In this document: piece after piece, positions 32,829 to 39,215 of the stretch
How positions within the stretch are numbered: the first letter of the stretch is position 1
Layout of the letters: the number at the start of each line of letters is the position of its first letter
Assembly: GCA_900544335.1 (NCBI GenBank)
Contig: UQUS01000015.1
Location: 1 to 39,215, forward strand
Length of the DNA: 39,215 bases
Origin: an uncultured Sutterella sp.
Lineage (GTDB): Bacteria; Pseudomonadota; Gammaproteobacteria; Burkholderiales; Burkholderiaceae_F
Direction: 5' to 3'
Program-made: the position numbers and the translations under genes
The notes under the pieces: model-generated
The model's database searches: none
The model's input: only the letters and a program-made list of their open reading frames with translations
What the model was told of the DNA's origin: nothing

Positions 32829-33644
32829 CTAGAAAAGCTCGCCTTCGCGCGGTCCGTCGAAAACGGCAATGACCGGCGCGTGGTCGCTCGGTCGGTCGCT
32901 CGAGCGCGGCGTTGTGTCAATGGCAATGTCCGATAAACGAGAGGCCGGACTTGCCGTCGCAAGAATGTGGTCGATGCGTAGCCCTTGATTTTTTTCAAAG
33001 CCCTGTTGCCTGTAGTCCCACCAAGAATATGTTCCGGCAGCGTGAGGAAACTTTTCCCACAGGTCGAGGAGTCCTGCATTTAAAAGACCGTAATAGGCAT
33101 CGCGCTCAGGAGCGGAAACAAGGATTTTTCCCTGCCAACTTTCCGGATTCCAGACATCGGCATCGGTCGGGGCAATGTTAAAGTCGCCGGCCAAAACGAG
33201 GTCTTCTTTTTTTTCCGTGAGCGACCGAATCCAATGCGTTAATGCCGCAATCCAATCGAGTTTGTATAGGTATTTGTCACATCCGACTTCTTTGCCGTTC
33301 GGAAAATAAGCTCCGATAAAAGTCCATTTCTTTCCAGTGAGTTCTTCGAACGCGACAGCAATCACACGAGCGGAAGTGTCCGGATAGTTCGGAATTCCTT
33401 TCGCTGTCAGAACGGCGTTTTTAAACGAGCCGCGTCGCACTAAAAGCGCAACGCCGTTGTAGCTTTTTTGCCCTGTGAAAAAGGCGTCGTACCCGGCCTC
33501 GGCCAGCGCCTCTTTCGGAAACTGGTCATCGGTCGTTTTGGTTTCTTGCAAGGCCACGGCGTCAACGGCCGAAGTCTTAAGCCAGTTGATCAAAGCGACA
33601 AGGCGCGCGTTGATTCCGTTGACGTTAAACGTGGCAAGTTTCAC
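32829..33644 (-). CDS. xthA: Exodeoxyribonuclease III / AP endonuclease
   Basis: This 271-residue endonuclease/exonuclease/phosphatase-fold enzyme cuts DNA at abasic sites and removes blocked 3' ends. The motifs are FNVNGINAR, E34 in LQETKTTDDQFP, the LAGDFNIAPTDADVWNP segment with the catalytic Asp and Asn, RIDHIL, and the final SDRPSDHAPV with the catalytic Asp-His pair. The start is a GTG at 33644 that overlaps the NUDIX gene stop (GTGA), so translation is coupled. It is the last gene of the prfB-lysS-nudix-xthA run. Confidence 0.94.
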   Translation of the reverse strand: MKLATFNVNGINARLVALINWLKTSAVDAVALQETKTTDDQFPKEALAEAGYDAFFTGQKSYNGVALLVRRGSFKNAVLTAKGIPNYPDTSARVIAVAFEELTGKKWTFIGAYFPNGKEVGCDKYLYKLDWIAALTHWIRSLTEKKEDLVLAGDFNIAPTDADVWNPESWQGKILVSAPERDAYYGLLNAGLLDLWEKFPHAAGTYSWWDYRQQGFEKNQGLRIDHILATASPASRLSDIAIDTTPRSSDRPSDHAPVIAVFDGPREGELF

Positions 33645-34438
33645 TGTTTCATCTCGCTTTGCAGGGCATAAAGGAACGCTAATGCCGCATCAAGTGTAAA
33701 AAGGTTTTGATCAATACGGTCAAGAAGTTCGCTTTTCTTGACGGCTTCAAAACCGGCGACCTCACCGTCTCGATTGGTCGGCACGGCGTGGGACTTGAGT
33801 TTCACGCGAAAGACAACGGTCCTTTCACGCATCCAACCGTCACGAACCGGGCGTGTTACAAGAAAGGTTGTCGGGGAAGCGATTTGAGAATACTGATCGG
33901 GCTTAAGACCTGCTTCTTCAAATGTTTCTCGGGCAAGTGTTTCCTGCAGGGATTCTCCTGCTGAAGTAAGACCGCCAGAGAGCGTATCCCAAAGCCCCGG
34001 GTCTACTTGCTTGTTGGGGCTGCGTCGTGCAATCCAAAAGCGTCCGTCATCATCGGTAGCCAGAGCGTGCACACAGGTTGTCGATAGGCCGAGAAATCGA
34101 AAGATTCCGCGCTCGGCTTTAGTCACGGCGTGTGAAAAATCAAGCGGAACGACATCTAAAAGCTCGTTTCTCCACTGGGTGATGAGTTTCCCTTCGTGAA
34201 GCATTTGAGCCAAAGTGGCTAGGTCCCGGGCCCCTTGTTCTCCGGCGTAGGAAAGCTCCAAACCTCTTGATATAGGCTCAAAGACATCGTAAAAAGCGGG
34301 CGACCGGAGAACTTCGTACGAGCGCGGCACGAGAGTCCCGCATACAAGACCGCAAACCGAGAGTGTTCGCGAGCCCTCGGGGGGCGTTCGCGAAGCCGCC
34401 TTGGTCAGTCTGGCAAGAAGTTCTCCGACAGAAGCCAT
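33641..34438 (-). CDS. NUDIX hydrolase with N-terminal DUF4743-like domain
   Basis: This is a 265-residue protein. The Nudix box is complete at about residues 156-178 (GLTSAGESLQETLARETFEE, ending AGL), so it should hydrolyse a nucleoside diphosphate linked to another group. The first 110 residues form the extra domain found in a thiamine-pyrophosphokinase-related/Tnr3-type NUDIX subfamily (DUF4743). ATG 34438 is preceded by AAGGAG, which overlaps the lysS stop region. The substrate is unknown. Operon position between lysS and xthA suggests only co-expression. Confidence 0.85.
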   Translation of the reverse strand: MASVGELLARLTKAASRTPPEGSRTLSVCGLVCGTLVPRSYEVLRSPAFYDVFEPISRGLELSYAGEQGARDLATLAQMLHEGKLITQWRNELLDVVPLDFSHAVTKAERGIFRFLGLSTTCVHALATDDDGRFWIARRSPNKQVDPGLWDTLSGGLTSAGESLQETLARETFEEAGLKPDQYSQIASPTTFLVTRPVRDGWMRERTVVFRVKLKSHAVPTNRDGEVAGFEAVKKSELLDRIDQNLFTLDAALAFLYALQSEMKQ

Positions 34439-34444
34439 CGTTTT

Positions 34445-35968
34445 TTACTCCTTTTCCGGACGCAGTGTCGGGAAGAGAAGGACTTCACGAATCGAGGACG
34501 CGTTTGTCAGGAGCATCACGAAGCGATCGATGCCGATACCGCAACCGCCCGTCGGGGGCATGCCGTACTCAAGAGCGCGAATAAAGTCCGCGTCGTAGTA
34601 CATTGCTTCATCGTCGCCCTTGCTCTTAGCATCGGCCTGCGCCTTAAAGCGAGCAGCCTGATCGTCCGGGTCGTTTAACTCGGAAAAGCCGTTGGCCGTT
34701 TCGCGTCCGTAGATAAAGAGTTCGAACCGTTCGGTAAGTCCCGGTTTGGTATCCGAAGCACGGGCCAAGGGGCTGATTTCAATCGGGTAGTCGACGATAA
34801 ATGTCGGCTCGATGAGGCGGCTTTCGGCGACTTCTTCAAAAAGCGCCATCACTAAGGCGCCGAGACCGACCCAGTCGGGCTGCTTGGCACCGAGTTTTTC
34901 AAGTTCGCTTCTCAGGAACGTTTCGTCTTTGAGTTGCTCGGGCTTGTACTGCGGAGCGTATTTGAGAATAGCTTCTTGCGGGGTCAACCGGGCAAAGGGC
35001 TTAGATAAATCAATCTCGGTTCCCTGATAGTTGAACTTTTCGCTTCCCGTGGCTTCTTTGGCAACGTAGCGCAAAAGGCTTTCGGTGTAACGCATCTGGT
35101 CCTCGTAGGTCCAGTACGTCGCGTAAAACTCAATCGTTGTGAATTCCGGATTGTGACGCGTGTCGATGCCTTCGTTTCTAAAGCAGCGATTAAGTTCAAA
35201 GACGCGTTCAAAGCCGCCCACGACCAGGCGCTTTAAATAAAGCTCCGGTGCAATGCGAAGATACTGATCCATATCCAGCGCATTGTGGTGTGTGACAAAG
35301 GGTTTGGCATTGGCGCCGCCCGGAATCGTGTTGAGCATCGGGGTTTCGACTTCAACGAAACGGTGCTCTTCCATGTAGTGACGAATGGCCGAAACGACTT
35401 TAAAGCGTGTGGCAAAGCGGGCGCGACTTTCTTCATTGATAATCAGGTCCACGTACCGCATACGGCAGCACTGCTCGGGGTCGCAAAGACCCTTGTGCTT
35501 ATCGGGTAGCGGCAAAAGACTCTTGGTAAGAAGGCGCAACTCCTTGACGCGAACGGAAAGCTCGCCGCGGTTCGTGAGGAAAAGCGTTCCGCGTGCCGCA
35601 ATGATGTCGCCGATATCGTAGGTCTTAAAGGCCGCATAGGACTCGTCTCCCATTTCCGAGGGAGTGAGGAAGTACTGCATGCGTCCCGTAAAGTCCGTGA
35701 CGGTCGCAAAACTGGCTTTACCCATGATGCGCTTGAGCATCATGCGACCGGAGACGGCAACTTGCACATTGAGTTCTTCGAGCTCTTCCTTGGTTTTGTT
35801 GCCGTACTTTTCGCGCAGGTCTCCGAATAAATCGGTGCGCTTAAAGTCATTGGGGAAGGCAACGCCCTTGGCGCGGATCGCTTCGAGCTTGGCGCGACGT
35901 TCCGCAATAATGTGGTTGATGTCTTCCTGTTGATTAACGAGATTTTTTGCGTTGTTTTGTTCGGTCAT
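34445..35968 (-). CDS. lysS: Lysyl-tRNA synthetase, class II
   Basis: This is a 507-residue enzyme that charges tRNA-Lys. The N-terminal OB-fold anticodon-binding domain (about 60-150, VAVSGRMMLKRIMGKASFAT) is followed by the class II core. Motif 1 is around VVSAIRHYMEEHRFVEVETP, motif 2 is FRNEGIDTRHNPEFTTIEFY, and motif 3 is TGGCGIGIDRFVMLL near the C-terminus. It follows prfB after 40 bp, the classical prfB-lysS pairing of proteobacteria. Confidence 0.97.
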   Translation of the reverse strand: MTEQNNAKNLVNQQEDINHIIAERRAKLEAIRAKGVAFPNDFKRTDLFGDLREKYGNKTKEELEELNVQVAVSGRMMLKRIMGKASFATVTDFTGRMQYFLTPSEMGDESYAAFKTYDIGDIIAARGTLFLTNRGELSVRVKELRLLTKSLLPLPDKHKGLCDPEQCCRMRYVDLIINEESRARFATRFKVVSAIRHYMEEHRFVEVETPMLNTIPGGANAKPFVTHHNALDMDQYLRIAPELYLKRLVVGGFERVFELNRCFRNEGIDTRHNPEFTTIEFYATYWTYEDQMRYTESLLRYVAKEATGSEKFNYQGTEIDLSKPFARLTPQEAILKYAPQYKPEQLKDETFLRSELEKLGAKQPDWVGLGALVMALFEEVAESRLIEPTFIVDYPIEISPLARASDTKPGLTERFELFIYGRETANGFSELNDPDDQAARFKAQADAKSKGDDEAMYYDADFIRALEYGMPPTGGCGIGIDRFVMLLTNASSIREVLLFPTLRPEKE

Positions 35969-36008
35969 TCTGAATTTCGCCGATAAAAATTAAGTGAGAA
36001 GATAAAGT

Positions 36009-37113
36009 CTAAACGCCTTGCTTGAGACTTGCCTGAATAAACATATCAAGGTCGCCGTCTAAAACGGCTCCTGTGTTGCCTGTTTCAACGCCGGTCCGTA
36101 AATCTTTGACACGACTCTGGTCAAGAACATAACTACGAATCTGGTGCCCCCAGCCGATGTCGCTCTTGGCTTCTTCAAGCTTTTCTTGTTCAGCCATGCG
36201 TTTGCGAAGCTCCGCCTCGTAAAGTTTGGCTTTTAATTGTCGCAAAGCTTGCTCGCGGTTGTTGTGTTGGCTGCGATCGTCTTGGCAGACTGTCACGATA
36301 CCGGTCGGAATGTGCGTAATACGCACGGCGGATTCCGTTTTTTGTACGTGCTGACCGCCGGCGCCCGAAGCGCGGAACACATCGACTCGCAAGTCAGCCG
36401 GATTGATGGTAATTTCAATCGAATCGTCCACTTCCGGGTACACGTAGGCGCTTGCAAACGACGTGTGGCGACGCGCATTGGCATCAAAGGGACTCTTTCG
36501 GACTAAGCGGTGAATCCCGGTTTCGGTGCGAAGTGTTCCGTAGGCCCAGGGGCCTTCGATGTACATCGTGCAACCCTTGATACCGGCCACGTCTCCCGGA
36601 GTTTCTTCCGTAAGTTTTGCCGTAAAGCCCGAGCGCTCGGCAAACCGTAGGTACATACGTTCGAGCATGCTAGCCCAGTCCTGCGCTTCGGTGCCACCGG
36701 CACCGGCTTGGATTTCCAGATAGCAATTGGCGCTATCCATCGGGCCGTTAAACATGCGCTTAAATTCAAGATGCTCGACTTCTTTTGCGTAGCCGTCCAC
36801 TTCGGAGGCGATGGACTCGGCACTCGCTTCATCACCTTCCTCAATGGCCATCGAGAAAAGTTCGCGGGCGTCATTAAGTCCCGCTGTCAGGTGTTCGAAA
36901 CTGCCGACAAGGTCATCGAGTGTTTTCTTTTCTTTGCTGACTGCCTGCGCGTGCTCCGGGTCATCCCAGAGGGCAGGATTTTCTATTTCGCGGTTAACTT
37001 CTTCGAGGCGTCGCTTCTTGTGATCGACGTCAAAGATACCCCCGAAGTTCAGCAAGGCGCTTTAAAAGATCTTCGCAGAGGTTTTTTGTGGAATTGATGC
37101 GTTCGGCTTCCAT
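36009..37113 (-). CDS. prfB: Peptide chain release factor 2, with programmed +1 frameshift
   Basis: RF2 ends translation at UGA and UAA. The gene starts at ATG 37113 and reads 27 codons to LRGYL, then meets an in-frame TGA (37032-37030). The sequence there, GGGGGTATCTTTGAC, is the conserved prfB frameshift signal: an internal Shine-Dalgarno-like GGGGG, then CTT TGA C. After the +1 shift it continues DVDHKKRRLEEVN to the end, for 367 residues in total. The SPF motif (RKSPFDANARRH) and the GGQ motif (GAGGQHVQKTESAVR) are present. Low RF2 lets the ribosome shift, giving autoregulation. No strong ribosome-binding site is seen before the ATG. Confidence 0.95.
37030..37044 (-). promoter_or_regulatory. 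prfB programmed frameshift signal
   Basis: On the minus strand the order is CGGGGG, TAT, CTT, TGA, C. The G run pairs with the 3' end of 16S rRNA and promotes +1 slippage of the peptidyl-tRNA on CTT when the UGA is read slowly. It matches the known E. coli site except for the first base (C for A). Confidence 0.93.
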
Positions 37114-37759
37114 GGGACAGTAGTCTGAAAAATATCGAAAATTAAACAGGCTCGCATTATAAAGACTCGTGAGATTTTTCACGGAAAGCGGTGTAAGCGA
37201 AGCAATCGAGGCAGTAGGGAAGATTTGCCGGTTTGTCTCGTGACCTCCGAACGGGCCGACAACAACGCTGGTTGCGTTTTGACTTTTAGTGGACAAGGTG
37301 GGAGTTTCTTAGTGTCGGCAATCGGTGCGTTTCACGCGGAGGATTCTCGCCTCTCGGGAAATTCGATTGATGAGTGGTTGCAAAAATTGTTCCGAAAACA
37401 TTTACCACAATTTAAGAAAAGCGGAACGGTTGTGGGCCGGATCTCCCTGGTAAGGTTGCATTTGGGCAACGCAAAAAAAGCTTTAATATCAGGGCTTGCG
37501 CCCCCCCCCCCGACGGTGGGAAAATCAGGTTGGTTTTCTCGGGGCATTCTTTGGTAAAGGTGCAATTACTTTGTGTCTTCGAATGACGGAGAAAATCGAG
37601 GAGTATGACGAAATGACTTGCGAATCATAAGTGGGTCATTTCAGTCTTTGGCGAGAACGCAGTCACATACCGTCGTAGAAGTTCCGTGAAAACGAAAGGG
37701 GTTGGCGATAGCTTTATGACAAGTCGTTCCCAGGTTATAAATCTTTGGAGTAACTTCTA
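37114..37759. other. 646-bp intergenic region with poly-C tract
   Basis: No gene is recognised here. On the left a TATAAT (minus strand, 37161-37156) is the probable -10 box of prfB, about 43 bp upstream of its start. On the plus strand TTGGGC (37462-37467) and TAATAT (37484-37489) are 16 bp apart and would start transcription close to a run of eleven C residues (37501-37511). A second candidate promoter, TTTATG (37713-37718) with TATAAA (37736-37741) at 17 bp, lies just before the autotransporter gene but would leave almost no leader. Confidence 0.55.
37501..37511 (+). repeat. Homopolymer tract of eleven C
   Basis: An uninterrupted run of 11 C sits 249 bp upstream of the autotransporter start codon, just downstream of a candidate promoter. 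It is the longest G/C homopolymer I noticed in the window. Such tracts often change length by slippage. Confidence 0.9.
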
Positions 37760-39215
37760 TGAAGAAATCGATTTTGACGGTGGCGGTCCTAGCGACAATG
37801 GTAGGACACGAAGCGTATGCAACGAACAATACTAATATTGTCCGGCCCGCAGAAGCGCTCATCAACGGAGTCAACGGAGTCGCAACAAAAGCTGAGATCA
37901 ACGGCACGGAGGTGTACACCTTCGGCAAAGACGGGGTCACGGCTGTCTTCGGCAGCAACGAGACCGATTACGGGCTTTTCGCTCAGTCATACGTAAGCCC
38001 ACTTGACGTCAATGTTTTAGGTAAGGACATTTCGATTACAGGAAAGCTCCGTGCTGTCTATGCGACTTGGTGGGTCAATAAGAACGACAAAGTCACGGTC
38101 AATATCGGCAACGAGAACACGGAATCGATTCTTCTCAATCAGACCGGCGGTGTGGATCCAAATGGTTCTAGCGCACTTGCGATTCTTGATAAGGGAACAA
38201 CGGTGAATGTCACGGCCAAAAAGATCAAGATTGTTTCTAACGGAACGTATGCGGTGAACTCTTCCGGTTTGGATGACACACAGGATACCAAAACGGTTCT
38301 GACACTCAAAGGAGAATCTATTGAGGTTCAAAACCCCACACCCGAAGCTGTCGGTCTTGCTGCCTATTCGGGCGGCACATTAAATGTTGAGGGCAATCTT
38401 GTTGTCTCTGCCGATCATGCGATTGAAGCTCGCGGTCACTCGATTCTCAACATCAACAAGGACGGCAAACACACAACGGTTCTGAAGGGAGATGTCGTCA
38501 TCGGTACACCTGGCGGTCCCAAGAGCGGAAAGACTCTGGACACTAAACTCACGCTGAATCTGACGGGGGAAGGATCCTCTTGGACGGGCAATTTAATTGC
38601 ACAATACCCGAATAGTGATGACAACAATTTGACACCGGAGCAAATGGAAATTAAAGATACTTCCATCACCATTGCTGACGGCGCTCAGTGGAACGTCACG
38701 AAGGCAAACGAAGTTACCGAGGGCGAATCAATTTCCAAACGCATTCCAGTGAACAATCTGGCACTTTCCAAGGGAGTTATCAACATTAAGGACCCCGGAA
38801 CAACTGTTTCTGTTGAGAAGTTGACTGGCGAAGGAGGGACCCTCAATGTCGCCACAACAGCCAAGGACGGCGCTATTGTTGAGACAGGTAAGCTCAAGGT
38901 GATAGACAGCTCCGAGGCAAAGAACCTAGCCGTGAATTTAACCGGAATCACAGCTGACGATGTGGCTGACGCTCAAAGGGCGACTCAAGACGCAGCCAAA
39001 GCAGTTACAGGGGACGGCAGTAAGGCGATTAACAAGAAGATTGAAATTGCCGAAGGTGCTGTTAACGGTGCAATCACGGCCGATGTTACGGGGAATGAGG
39101 TCGGTACGGTTTCTCAGACAGAAAACACCAAGCTTTCTGCATTAAATTCGGTCACTGCCATGGGCACGATGGCTTGGCGTCATGACATGAATGACCTGAC
39201 AAAGCGTATGGGTGA
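37760..39215 (+). CDS. Autotransporter (type V secretion), N-terminal part, cut by window end
   Basis: The frame is open from ATG 37760 (GGAG eight bases upstream) to the window end, giving 485 residues. A signal peptide (MKKSILTVAVLATMVGHEAY, then A) starts it. The passenger is rich in Asn, Thr, Gly, Val and Lys in short strand-like repeats (VNIGNENTESILLNQTGG, TVLTLKGESIEV, GGTLNVEGNLVVSADHAI), as in beta-helix passengers of surface autotransporters. Near the end, LSALNSVTAMGTMAWRHDMN then DLTKRMG looks like the start of an autotransporter beta-barrel domain. The short passenger (about 440 residues) and this junction imply a total of about 750 residues. Its target is unknown. Confidence 0.85.

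Noticed and set aside
37225..37565. Open frames crossing the poly-C tract on both strands
   Set aside because: They have low-quality translations with Pro or Gly runs from the homopolymer and no ribosome-binding site; no protein family is suggested.

Overview
The window looks like chromosomal DNA of a betaproteobacterium of the order Burkholderiales, most likely Sutterellaceae (Sutterella/Parasutterella type). Three things point there. The Cas9 resembles, from memory, the type II-B Cas9 of Sutterella wadsworthensis. The tmRNA tag resembles the betaproteobacterial ANDERFALAA tag. The right end opens a typical surface autotransporter gene. No database search was possible, so the taxon is inferred.

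Region 1 (about 1-7330) is accessory and visibly more AT-rich than the rest. It holds the 3' end of an IS21-type istB gene and the probable IS right end. Next comes a complete type II-B CRISPR-Cas operon on the minus strand (cas9-cas1-cas2-cas4, overlapping or nearly touching), then insertion-sequence debris. It stops at the 3' end of ssrA (tmRNA), a common island integration point. No CRISPR array is visible. The expected array position, just beyond cas4, is where the IS21 end lies.

Region 2 (7332-13301) is core: ssrA (minus), then glnA-ntrB-ntrC for nitrogen assimilation, an RlmN-like radical SAM methyltransferase and a small membrane protein, all on the plus strand with overlapping or closely spaced ends. 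Region 3 (13304-15704, minus) is ybgC-tolQ-tolR-tolA, the inner-membrane half of the Tol-Pal system, without tolB or pal. Region 4 (15780-22287, plus) is a four-gene peptide-type ABC importer: binding lipoprotein, two permeases, and a double ATPase on one chain. Region 5 (22336-26574) holds a PLP-dependent aminotransferase, a frameshifted hicB-like gene, and a polar amino acid uptake locus with two near-duplicate binding proteins and one permease but no ATPase.

Region 6 (26761-32695, plus) is the ISC iron-sulfur cluster assembly locus: iscR-iscS-iscU-iscA-hscB, a 521-bp gap starting with a terminator-like hairpin, then hscA-fdx-iscX. Two IscR type 1-like sites precede iscR. Region 7 (32829-37113, minus) is prfB (with the classic programmed +1 frameshift)-lysS-nudix-xthA. 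Region 8 (37114-39215) is a 646-bp intergenic stretch with an 11-C homopolymer, then the start of an autotransporter gene cut by the window end.

Most of the window is ordinary core biology. The parts most worth a second look are the array-less II-B CRISPR locus flanked by IS material and ssrA, the poly-C tract before the autotransporter, and the unusual architecture of the peptide ABC importer.
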